From the NCBI GenBank assembly GCA_027364995.1, contig DAHXOG010000057.1, positions 1 through 5,081 of the forward strand: a DNA stretch of 5,081 nt, read 5' to 3'. Under the pieces are notes generated by a model. It worked only from the letters and a program-made list of their open reading frames with translations. It did not search any database and was not told where the DNA came from. Shown here one piece after another: positions 1 through 4,748 of the stretch (positions are counted from its first letter, which is position 1; each line of letters starts with the position of its first letter). The position numbers were made by a program, and so were the translations under genes. The stretch comes from Candidatus Mancarchaeum sp. Its GTDB lineage: Archaea; Micrarchaeota; Micrarchaeia; Micrarchaeales; Micrarchaeaceae.

Positions 1-592
1 CCTGTCGACAAGAAGGTAATATCCTCTTTGTTCTTTATATCTATACAAATCTGTCTCTACTGGTGGATTTATTACTTCTGAGTCAATACCATAATATTTG
101 TAAAATCTCTTTTTATCAAACGTTGATAAACTACATACTCTGTCAACCTTTTTCTTTATTAGCGACATATTCACATTTTTAATTCTCCTTCTCCATAGCC
201 ATACCCCTGGGATGTAATGTAGCTTATCTTTAGGCCAATAACGTAGATCGTCCGGTCCTGAGAAAGAAGGGCTTACCCCATAATTATACAATACCAATGG
301 GTGATTATTAAATGCGGAGTATGTCAAATAGCCATTTCCTAATGATAAGATGGCATCATACTGTGGCATTTTGATTTGCATAAATGTTCTTAAAAGAGAT
401 TCCTGTTTCAAAAATGGCAAATGTGAAAGGGGTTTAAGTACTGTTATGTTAAAGTCCTTAAACTCTGGCAGTATCTTATCCTCAAGTAACTTTGTAGTAT
501 ATATAGGTATCATATCTTTTTGCAAAAAAATACGCCAGCTTCTCGCCTCCCCCGCGCGCTTCCAGCACATCAATCAAAAGAGCTAATTTCAT
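1..592 (-). CDS. Family 4-type glycosyltransferase, cut by window edge and frameshifted
   Basis: Likely transfers a sugar from a nucleotide-sugar to a cell-surface glycan or glycoprotein at the cytoplasmic face of the membrane. The ATG at 592 opens with MKLALLID and then EARGGGEKLAYFFAKRYD. This is the first Rossmann strand, GGxE loop and following helix typical of GT4 enzymes. That frame stops at 482-484 after 36 residues. A second frame, open from above position 513 to the window edge, continues the same protein with TTKLLEDKILPEFKDF, then QYDAILSLGNGY, KKVDRVCSLSTFDKKRF, YGIDSEVINPPVETD and finally YYLLVDR. The last is the usual entry to the C-terminal GT-B domain. Adding one TA (or removing one base) at the (TA)4 tract at 498-505 joins the two frames. 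About 198 codons are visible; the nucleotide-sugar-binding half lies outside. The gene is AT-rich compared with the HD gene nearby. Fold call fairly sure; substrate unknown; functional status uncertain. Confidence 0.75.
498..505. repeat. (TA)4 tract at the glycosyltransferase frame break
   Basis: Four TA units lie exactly where the N-terminal reading frame (ending D-T-Y-I-Y) gives way to the downstream frame (starting T-T-K-L-L). Five units would keep the frame continuous. The cause may be slipped-strand variation, a fixed inactivating indel or a sequencing error; these cannot be told apart here. Confidence 0.6.
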
Positions 593-608
593 CGAGTGTC
601 CCTCTGTC

Positions 609-620
609 TTAAATATATAA
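609..620 (-). promoter_or_regulatory. TATA box for the glycosyltransferase gene
   Basis: Read on the minus strand this is TTATATATTTAA, a good archaeal TATA box. Its centre is about 23 bases before the ATG at 592. Transcription would therefore begin at or next to the start codon, giving a leaderless mRNA. There is no well-placed Shine-Dalgarno sequence, which fits. Confidence 0.55.
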
Positions 621-763
621 TTTCTATGTGTATTGATATTATACTTTTTTTTAAATCAATAGTTCATAGTCTTTTAAGTTTAATTGCTTAAAAAGCTTCT
701 TTTCATCATTATCATTTGGGAAGGAGCATTAAAACCTTAAATAGGGTCCGTTGCTACGCACCA

Positions 764-1009
764 CTATGTCCTGAGCATGTCAGTGCCTTTGTTCAGCCTT
801 GTCACCTTAACTTCTGCGCTCTCAGATTCCGGCCCTATCAACTTGCCGACTAGGTCTATGTACCTGCCAACGTAGCTTCTGGGTATTTCAACGTTGATCG
901 ATTCCCTGCTGTGGTCGTTCCTCGTGTAGGAATCAATGCCAGTGAGCTTCTTCAGTTCTGCAGCATTGACACTACGTTGCAATACGGTCTTTGGTGCTTG
1001 TGCTGCCAT
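764..1009 (-). CDS. Hypothetical small soluble protein, 81 residues
   Basis: I do not recognise this protein. It is charged, with about 13 Lys/Arg against 10 Asp/Glu, has no membrane segment or signal peptide, and has no Cys. A predicted helix around VNAAELKKLTGI is followed by two short strand-like stretches, ESINVEIPRSYVGRYID and SAEVKVTRLN. Coding is supported by codon choice, with frequent AGG, ATA, AAG and GGC as in the HD gene. The ATG at 1009 is the likely start because an in-frame stop lies 12 bases upstream (1022-1024). No Shine-Dalgarno sequence or convincing TATA box precedes it, so it may be read through from the HD gene, whose stop is 271 bases upstream on the same strand. Long plus-strand frames across it are shadows. 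Function unknown. Confidence 0.6.
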   Translation of the reverse strand: MAAQAPKTVLQRSVNAAELKKLTGIDSYTRNDHSRESINVEIPRSYVGRYIDLVGKLIGPESESAEVKVTRLNKGTDMLRT

Positions 1010-1032
1010 AGCATTATCGTTTTACGGGCAAG

Positions 1033-1266
1033 TTACCGATAAGCCCCTGTCGTTGCCAATTGTACATGAAATTGCATCATGTCCTTCGTCCCAGCCGCAA
1101 CACCGCCCAAAGACTCTTCATATATCGTGGCGCTTAGTGTCCTTCAAAATGGTTTGCGCAGCACCCTGGCCGGTCATCCATCATTTGCCGCCGCGGATCC
1201 AAGTATCTCTTCCATTGCTTCCACAGCTCCCACGCTTCCATGCACCTTGGTCTGCCTGTTCTCCAT
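1033..1266 (-). other. Stretch between genes with tiny or frame-broken ORFs
   Basis: This is most of the 271-base gap between the HD gene and the 81-residue gene. An ATG at 1266, 15 bases past the HD stop, opens a 30-residue ORF (starting MENRQTKVHG) that ends at 1174. Its TGA overlaps an ATG at 1177, which opens 19 codons ending at 1118. That TGA overlaps an ATG at 1121 (14 codons), and its stop at 1077-1079 overlaps an ATG at 1080 (15 codons to the TAA at 1033). The first and last frames are the same. Another reading is therefore one damaged gene of about 77 residues carrying two compensating indels; one of these would sit at the short TA run near 1121-1125, where HD joins IYEESLGG. Neither reading is proven. 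No RNA gene was recognised here. Confidence 0.25.
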
Positions 1267-1280
1267 GCCGCCCTGGCTGG

Positions 1281-2273
1281 CTAGCCCAGAGCGATGCTGT
1301 TTCCTATCCGCAGGCCGACCATGTACCCGTTGCCGTCCTCTGTCCTTGCCCTTTCTATGAGGCCCTTGAAACCGCTGTCCGCGTCAGACGCCCTCCTGAG
1401 CGAGCCGCCGTCGATGAACTTCGGGTCGACATACCTCGGCTTGGCCTTGAGGCGTACGCTTCCGCTGCTGACCACTGCGAATTCGCCCCTCCTGAGCGCA
1501 TCGAACACCTTGTTGACATACTCTATCCCTGCATGCTCGGCTTTCTCCACCACGGCGTCGTCGGTGCCGTACAGTATGTCCTGTCTGGTCACAGCTCCCG
1601 CATCGAATGCGGCCTTTATGGCCGAGGCGAACGCGTACCTTATCGCTATGTTCTGCACGTTGCCGTATTCGCTCCTCTGCATATGCATGTACAGGTTGCC
1701 ATAGCCTACCGCGTATCTTTCGGAATCGAACACCATCTCGCTGTTATGGGATATGATGTGCCTGGCTATGTCTATGGGCTCCGTACTTCCCTGGTAGTAC
1801 CTCCCTCTTAGCGAATAGTCCACCCTGTCGGCGCATATGTCCGGCATGTCCCTCTCGAGAAGGCCGAAGAGCCTCTCGTTCGATACCCTTTTCGGGTCGT
1901 AGCCGTGCCTTTCCAATATCTCAGGCAACTCTCCGCTCCTAAAGTATTCCTCGTGTATCGAGTCCTGGAGCCCCTGCTCCGCATAGCTGCCGAGTATCAT
2001 ATCGGCAGTGTGCGAAAACGCGGTGTGCGAAACATCGTGGAGCAGCCCAGAAGCCTGCTCCTCTATTCCGGCGCCGAGCCTTCTTAGGAGCAGCATCACC
2101 CCCACGCAATGCTCGTACCTGCTGTGGTTGGGCGCGCCCCTGAAGTCGAATTCCCTGGGTATGCCCTGGTGCGATATGCGCTTTGTCCTCTCCATGGGCC
2201 CGGAGTTCATCAGGTCTATCAGCACTCCCTCGTTTACGGCGAAGCTGCCGTATACCGGGTCTGTAAGCTGCAT
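1281..2273 (-). CDS. HD-domain phosphohydrolase, SAMHD1/COG1078-like
   Basis: A metal-dependent phosphohydrolase, 330 residues, soluble. The HD core is complete. HSRYEHCVGV gives His55, GLLHDVSHTAFSHT gives His79-Asp80, and ADRVDYSLR gives Asp149. By alignment with SAMHD1 (His167, His206-Asp207, Asp311-Lys-Trp-Asp-Tyr315), these are the four metal ligands and Tyr153 matches Tyr315. There is no SAM domain, as usual for prokaryotic members. Known relatives hydrolyse dNTPs to nucleoside and triphosphate, but substrates differ widely, so dNTPase is an inference. The C-terminal third (from about 220) is helical then strand-rich and is not diagnostic. The ATG at 2273 is chosen because a TATA box lies about 30 bases upstream, leaving almost no leader. 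The gene is GC-rich, which explains the long shadow frames on the opposite strand. A small gene follows downstream on the same strand. Family call is strong; physiological role is open (nucleotide pool control or defence). Confidence 0.9.
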   Translation of the reverse strand: MQLTDPVYGSFAVNEGVLIDLMNSGPMERTKRISHQGIPREFDFRGAPNHSRYEHCVGVMLLLRRLGAGIEEQASGLLHDVSHTAFSHTADMILGSYAEQGLQDSIHEEYFRSGELPEILERHGYDPKRVSNERLFGLLERDMPDICADRVDYSLRGRYYQGSTEPIDIARHIISHNSEMVFDSERYAVGYGNLYMHMQRSEYGNVQNIAIRYAFASAIKAAFDAGAVTRQDILYGTDDAVVEKAEHAGIEYVNKVFDALRRGEFAVVSSGSVRLKAKPRYVDPKFIDGGSLRRASDADSGFKGLIERARTEDGNGYMVGLRIGNSIALG

Positions 2274-2300
2274 GTGATCAGTTGCATATATGCGTCAAGG

Positions 2301-2310
2301 ATTAAATACC
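2301..2310 (-). promoter_or_regulatory. TATA box for the HD phosphohydrolase gene
   Basis: On the minus strand this reads GGTATTTAAT. Its centre is about 32 bases before the ATG at 2273, so transcription should start near 2278 and leave a leader of only a few bases. Confidence 0.5.
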
Positions 2311-2393
2311 AATACGCCAGGGAGACGAGAACCAAGGCATCTTGCATCTATATGATAGGCGGCCGGGCTGAAGGCATAAGGTGTCTATAAGCG

Positions 2394-2419
2394 CATTTGT
2401 TGCAAAGCATGAACAAATG
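2394..2419. repeat. Inverted repeat, 8-base arms
   Basis: CATTTGTT at 2394-2401 is exactly complementary to AACAAATG at 2412-2419, with a 10-base loop between. It could be a protein-binding site or a hairpin in an RNA. No gene ends just before it, so a terminator role has no support. Confidence 0.35.
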
Positions 2420-2461
2420 TATCCATAGCTTTAGAAAAAGGCAGTCGTTTTATTTTTTTAA

Positions 2462-2477
2462 ATATCAAAATTGATAT
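2462..2477. promoter_or_regulatory. Palindrome 1, putative AbiEi operator
   Basis: A perfect palindrome with 7-base arms (ATATCAA / TTGATAT) and a 2-base spacer. It is followed by ATATAAT, so the block matches the second palindrome downstream. It lies upstream of the TATA box at 2499-2510. AbiEi proteins studied in other hosts bind paired inverted repeats in their own promoter; assigning this site to the neighbouring AbiEi-like protein is an inference. Confidence 0.5.
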
Positions 2478-2498
2478 ATAATTGGAACATATAGCAAG

Positions 2499-2510
2499 CT
2501 TTAAATACTT
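2499..2510 (+). promoter_or_regulatory. TATA box for the AbiEi-like gene
   Basis: CTTTAAATACTT is a strong archaeal TATA box. A start about 25 bases on would fall near 2530, inside the second palindrome, and leave a leader of about 65 bases. The ATATATAAT within either palindrome block could also act as a TATA element; the one at 2536-2544 would start transcription near 2566. Confidence 0.5.
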
Positions 2511-2523
2511 CTAATTTAATAAG

Positions 2524-2539
2524 ATATCATTATTGATAT
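2524..2539. promoter_or_regulatory. Palindrome 2, putative AbiEi operator
   Basis: Arms ATATCA and TGATAT flank a 4-base spacer. The block continues into ATATAAT exactly like palindrome 1, so 13 bases (attgatatataat at 2470-2482 and 2532-2544) form a direct repeat. The centres are 62 bases apart, about six helical turns, placing both sites on the same DNA face. The site overlaps the predicted transcription start, so occupancy should repress. Confidence 0.5.
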
Positions 2540-2596
2540 ATAATAGTATCACTTTGTATAAGGGATAACAGAGGCAGGTGCTACAGGCGTAGTCGC

Positions 2597-3232
2597 ATGC
2601 GTGGAGATGCATTTCTTAAAGAGCTCAACAGGCTTAAGCGTGATGTATTTACGCTGCGCGAGGCGGCAGCAATACTCCATAAAGACAACAGATATACCTC
2701 GCTGTATCTCCAAAGAATGGCAAAAAATAACAGGATAAGGCACATAATTAGAGGAATATACGCAACAGTTAATGCAACCATATTGGACATAGCGTGCAGC
2801 ATGGCTGCCCCTTCCTATGTCACAATGCTCACAGCCCTACATTACCACGGTCTCATAAACCAGTTCCCAGGCACCATTGTAGTGTTCAATTCTAGGATCA
2901 GCAGGCACTTGCATCTAAGAATTGACGAAGGAGAGTATGACATAAAGTTCGTAAGGGTAAAGCCGTCCATGCTATTCGGCTACCGTACCATTGGCGGCAG
3001 CACTGCTATGGCTGACCCTGAAAAGGCGATAATAGACGCACTTTACATGCCTGCACTATGCCCGTCCGAATACATAGGGCTTGCGCTTAAGGAGTTGGTT
3101 AAGCGCGATGGCAGTTTAGACAAGCTTATAGAATACGTCGTAAGGACTAGGTCTAAAATAACAACGAAGCGGCTAAAAAAGATTTATAGGCAGATTTATT
3201 GGCAAAACAGCGCTGAGGCAAGGTTTAAATAG
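2597..3232 (+). CDS. AbiEi-like winged-helix antitoxin/transcriptional repressor
   Basis: A 211-residue DNA-binding protein of the AbiEi (COG5340) family. An N-terminal winged helix spans about residues 15-58: DVFTLREAAAILH, a recognition helix around YTSLYLQRMAKNNRI, and the wing HIIRGIYATV. The AbiEi core follows: SYVTMLTALHYHGLINQ at about 73-89, strands around IVVFNSR and YDIKFVRV, and the hallmark ADPEKAIIDALYMP at 139-152. The basic C-terminus ends in ARFK. In type IV AbiE systems this protein represses its own promoter and counteracts the AbiEii nucleotidyltransferase toxin. No such toxin follows here; the next gene is a DUF5678-like protein, so this is a solitary member, as is often seen in archaea. 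Start 2597 is the only ATG, GTG or TTG between the in-frame stop at 2534 and the winged helix. Twin palindromes upstream point to autorepression. Family call strong; role as antitoxin or plain regulator unsettled. Confidence 0.82.
   Translation: MRGDAFLKELNRLKRDVFTLREAAAILHKDNRYTSLYLQRMAKNNRIRHIIRGIYATVNATILDIACSMAAPSYVTMLTALHYHGLINQFPGTIVVFNSRISRHLHLRIDEGEYDIKFVRVKPSMLFGYRTIGGSTAMADPEKAIIDALYMPALCPSEYIGLALKELVKRDGSLDKLIEYVVRTRSKITTKRLKKIYRQIYWQNSAEARFK
3223..3232 (+). promoter_or_regulatory. TATA box inside the end of the AbiEi-like gene
   Basis: GTTTAAATAG overlaps the last codons and the TAG stop of the upstream gene. A start about 25 bases on falls near 3254, which supports the ATG at 3261 as the start of the next gene and suggests that the DUF5678-like/protease pair can be expressed independently of the regulator. 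Confidence 0.5.
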
Positions 3233-3260
3233 CTAAAATGTGCAAATTTACCTGATTGAC

Positions 3261-3500
3261 ATGACTGATGATTTGGAGCTGATCAAGCAGATGGACAAGA
3301 ACGATAGACTGATTAGGGAGAGCTACAAGGCTTTACAGAAGAGGTATCCGAATGAGTTCATCGCAATAGAAAAGGGCAAGGTAGTGGCAAACGGAAAGAG
3401 CCTTAAGGTTGTAGAGCAGTGCATGGACAAGAATGCGGAGAAGAAAGTCCCTGTGCTGATAAGGTACATACCTGCTGCTGGCATAAGCATTCTTTACTGA
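3261..3500 (+). CDS. DUF5678-like small protein
   Basis: A 79-residue soluble protein. It has a charged N-terminal helix (MTDDLELIKQMDKNDR), then LQKRYPNEFIAIEKGKVVA with NGKSLKVVEQ, and a C-terminal LIRYIPAAGISILY. This layout, helix then YPNxFIAIxxGxVVAxG and a final IPxxG strand, matches the DUF5678 pattern as I remember it. The molecular role of that family is not established. The ATG at 3261 is preferred to a GTG at 3240 because a TATA box at 3223-3232 predicts transcription from about 3254, which would exclude the GTG; choosing the GTG would add seven residues. The aspartyl protease gene begins 15 bases after its stop and in the same phase, so the two are almost certainly co-transcribed. 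A link between them, such as binding partner, inhibitor or substrate, is an inference from position only. Confidence 0.72.
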   Translation: MTDDLELIKQMDKNDRLIRESYKALQKRYPNEFIAIEKGKVVANGKSLKVVEQCMDKNAEKKVPVLIRYIPAAGISILY

Positions 3501-3515
3501 TATTGGGGCTATGGT

Positions 3516-3950
3516 TTGAGAATACCTATTGAATTTAGCAGGGACTTGGACCGGATGTCTGTCTCGTGCACAGTAACGCCTAAAAATCGGACGCCAATAC
3601 CCATAGTATTTGTAGTTGATACCGGTAGCCCGCATACTTTCATAGACTCTGTTTCGGCGGCAAGAGCGAGGATATACACAAAGAACCTGAACCAGCATGC
3701 TGTGACCTTAATGGGAGGCAACAAGGTTGGTCTCTTCATGCTGGGTGAAGCCAAAATAAACTTCCGTACGCCAAGCAATGCTCTTTTTACAGTGCAAATC
3801 GAAGGCATGAAGGTATCAGAGGATATGCGCTCTGGAAAAAGAAGCATAACTTCTCCGATATCTATATTAGGGATGGACTTTCTATTGGAATCAAAATCCT
3901 CATTATTTGTTGATCCGTTTGATAAAGTTGCATACCTTGATTTTAAATAA
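3516..3950 (+). CDS. Retropepsin-like aspartyl protease
   Basis: A 144-residue single-lobe aspartic protease that would act as a homodimer. The catalytic loop is at FVVDTGSPHTFID, giving Asp35-Thr-Gly-Ser. The flap region is around TLMGGNKVG, and the second hydrophobic-Gly motif is SISILGMDFLL (Gly119, Asp121), as in retroviral and DDI1-like proteases. There is no signal peptide or transmembrane helix, so it is probably cytoplasmic. The start is assigned to a TTG at 3516, because the only other nearby start, the ATG at 3555 (residue 14), would remove the first strand (RIPIEFSR) expected before the catalytic loop. An ATG at 3511 is out of frame and hits a stop at once. It follows the DUF5678-like gene after 15 bases. 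A 154-codon frame on the opposite strand is a shadow. Family call is firm; substrate unknown. Confidence 0.82.
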   Translation: MRIPIEFSRDLDRMSVSCTVTPKNRTPIPIVFVVDTGSPHTFIDSVSAARARIYTKNLNQHAVTLMGGNKVGLFMLGEAKINFRTPSNALFTVQIEGMKVSEDMRSGKRSITSPISILGMDFLLESKSSLFVDPFDKVAYLDFK

Positions 3951-3951
3951 T

Positions 3952-4092
3952 GGCTTAAGGATTTCACACGCACAGAATCACGATGTTAGCACAGAAGTCA
4001 TAGATGGGCTGTGCTCCTAGATGGTTGGTATAGGGCAGGAGCCTTTCAATTTCATGTATCAAGGAGGCGGGATCGCATATGTTGGAGATTAA
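3952..4092 (+). pseudogene. Remnant of a type II NADH dehydrogenase C-terminus
   Basis: One frame across this gap reads ISHAQNHDVSTEVIDGLCS, a TAG stop at 4018-4020, then MVGIGQEPFNF and MYQGGGIAYVGD before a TAA at 4090-4092. In NDH-2 flavoproteins the FAD domain ends with TAQNA, a helix, then GQEPxPFxYxxxGxxAYxGD. The order and spacing match that segment. Only about 47 codons remain: the roughly 300 residues carrying the two nucleotide-binding folds are absent and the frame is broken. I therefore call it a degraded scrap rather than a gene. An alternative is that the 23-codon ORF from 4021 is chance. It sits between the protease and Nudix genes, with no promoter of its own that I trust. Confidence 0.5.
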
Positions 4093-4109
4093 TGCTTAAT
4101 TTTCATATT

Positions 4110-4115
4110 AGGTGA
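4110..4115 (+). promoter_or_regulatory. Ribosome binding site for the Nudix gene
   Basis: AGGTGA, fully complementary to the archaeal 16S rRNA tail, lies 4 bases before the ATG at 4120 and fixes that start. It also implies a transcript with a leader, unlike several neighbours. Confidence 0.6.
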
Positions 4116-4119
4116 CGGG

Positions 4120-4533
4120 ATGGCAGAAGAAAAGAAAATAACCTTGGTTGTGGATGCGCTGCTGGAAAACAGTGAGGGCAAATTCCTCCTAGTAAGAAGG
4201 TCGGCCAAGAGTTCCTGGGGAGTGGGCGAATGGCAGCTTCCAGGAGGGAAGATGGAATGGGGCGAGGATCCATTGGATACATTGAAGAGGGAGGTGTCTG
4301 AAGAGACCGCGCTGGATATCTTAGGCACTCCGACCCTGCTGGGCACGCATACGGCACATATCATAGCAAAAGGCAACGATTACCACGCGGTGTTGCTGCT
4401 GTACAAGGCCAAGGCTGCCGGTGACGTAAGGCTGAGCGATGAGCACGACGATTATAAGTGGGCTAGTCTTGAGGAAGTGAAGGCCGGCCCGCTCGCCACA
4501 GGGCTGCACAACACGCTGGCGAAGATCGCATGA
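4120..4533 (+). CDS. Nudix hydrolase
   Basis: A 137-residue hydrolase of nucleoside diphosphates linked to another moiety (X), Mg2+ dependent and cytoplasmic. The Nudix box runs from Gly43: GGKMEWGE, then REVSEETAL, with Glu49, Arg57-Glu58 and Glu61-Glu62 in the GX5EX7REUXEE spacing. The usual Gly near the end of the box is Ala64, a tolerated change. N-terminal strands (KITLVVDALLEN, KFLLVRRS) and the WQLPGGKMEWGE segment resemble the MutT/ADP-ribose-pyrophosphatase-like group of small Nudix enzymes. WASLEEV at about 114-120 is the usual C-terminal signature before the last helix. A substrate (oxidised nucleotide, ADP-ribose, NADH or other) cannot be read from the sequence. The start is fixed by the AGGTGA at 4110-4115. 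Its TGA overlaps an ATG at 4530 that opens a tiny ORF. Confidence 0.92.
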   Translation: MAEEKKITLVVDALLENSEGKFLLVRRSAKSSWGVGEWQLPGGKMEWGEDPLDTLKREVSEETALDILGTPTLLGTHTAHIIAKGNDYHAVLLLYKAKAAGDVRLSDEHDDYKWASLEEVKAGPLATGLHNTLAKIA

Positions 4534-4625
4534 ATAAAAAAGTCGTTGGAGTCGTGGGATTGCCTGGGTGCATAAATGCAGTATCTGGAGAAGCTATTGC
4601 ATGTAGAACAGCTGAAGAAGGCTGA
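4530..4625 (+). CDS. Possible 31-residue ORF overlapping the Nudix stop
   Basis: The ATG at 4530 shares ATGA with the Nudix stop, a common coupling arrangement. The peptide begins MNKKVVGVVGLPG, which looks like the first strand and turn of a P-loop kinase. It then runs GCINAVSGEAIA with no GK[ST], so a working Walker A motif is missing. The ORF ends at 4625 and overlaps the next ORF in another frame. It may be a chance ORF or the stump of a lost kinase gene. Confidence 0.2.
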   Translation: MNKKVVGVVGLPGCINAVSGEAIACRTAEEG

Positions 4626-4710
4626 GCTCCAGAATAAGGTAATGGATATCATAGCCGATTCCGTGCGCAGCTGGTGCTTCCCTGGCGGCCTTATGCCGAG
4701 TGCAGCGTAA
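4576..4710 (+). CDS. Small hypothetical protein, 44 residues
   Basis: I do not recognise this product. An in-frame stop lies directly before the ATG (4573-4575), and GGTG at 4567-4570 forms a ribosome binding site 5 bases upstream. The first 30 residues form a charged amphipathic helix (MQYLEKLLHVEQLKKAEL, then NKVMDIIADS), possibly a short coiled coil. The tail, SWCFPGGLMPSAA, has one Cys. It lies 42 bases after the Nudix stop, in the same phase, and so may be the last gene of that transcript. The TATA box of the next gene begins at its stop codon. It could be real or a fortunate open frame. Confidence 0.4.
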   Translation: MQYLEKLLHVEQLKKAELQNKVMDIIADSVRSWCFPGGLMPSAA

Positions 4711-4722
4711 TATTTTTAAAAG
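4710..4722 (+). promoter_or_regulatory. TATA box for the MFS transporter gene
   Basis: ATATTTTTAAAAG is centred about 33 bases before the ATG at 4749. Transcription from about 4742 would leave a leader of around 7 bases. The box abuts the stop of the preceding small ORF. Confidence 0.5.
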
Positions 4723-4748
4723 TTTGCTGTAAAGTAGGATAGGTTGGA

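Larger units (their letters stand above)
2274..2596. other. Divergent intergenic region, AT-rich
   Basis: These 323 bases lie between the divergently transcribed HD and AbiEi-like genes. The left part holds the HD promoter. The middle (2394-2419) has a hairpin-forming inverted repeat. The right part, from about 2447, is very AT-rich and holds a T-run, two palindromes and at least one TATA box for the AbiEi-like gene. I see no tRNA or other RNA gene and no ORF longer than about 21 codons. Confidence 0.7.

Noticed and set aside
350..586. 78-codon plus-strand ORF
   Set aside because: It is antisense to glycosyltransferase coding sequence and has no recognisable features.
686..696. GCTTAAAAAGC as a terminator for the minus-strand genes
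   Set aside because: The T-run on the minus strand is only five bases and the stem is four base pairs, too weak to call.
936..1811. 291-codon plus-strand ORF
   Set aside because: It lies opposite the HD gene and the 81-residue gene, has low-complexity Pro/Val/Arg-rich translation with no motifs, and reflects high GC at third positions of the real HD gene.
2340..2420. Possible structured RNA (C/D-box-like ATGATAG and CTGA, hairpin)
   Set aside because: The box sequences do not match the RTGATGA consensus and there is no paired C'/D' set; only the hairpin is kept, as a repeat.
2549..2802. Minus-strand ORFs with hydrophobic stretches near the AbiEi-like start
   Set aside because: They overlap the winged-helix coding region in antisense, and the hydrophobicity comes from the complementary codons.
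3333..3698. 121-codon minus-strand ORF
   Set aside because: It spans the antisense of two well-supported plus-strand genes and is rich in Arg, Tyr and Cys without any motif.
3509..3973. 154-codon minus-strand ORF
   Set aside because: It is antisense to the aspartyl protease, whose plus-strand frame carries the DTGS and ILGMD motifs.
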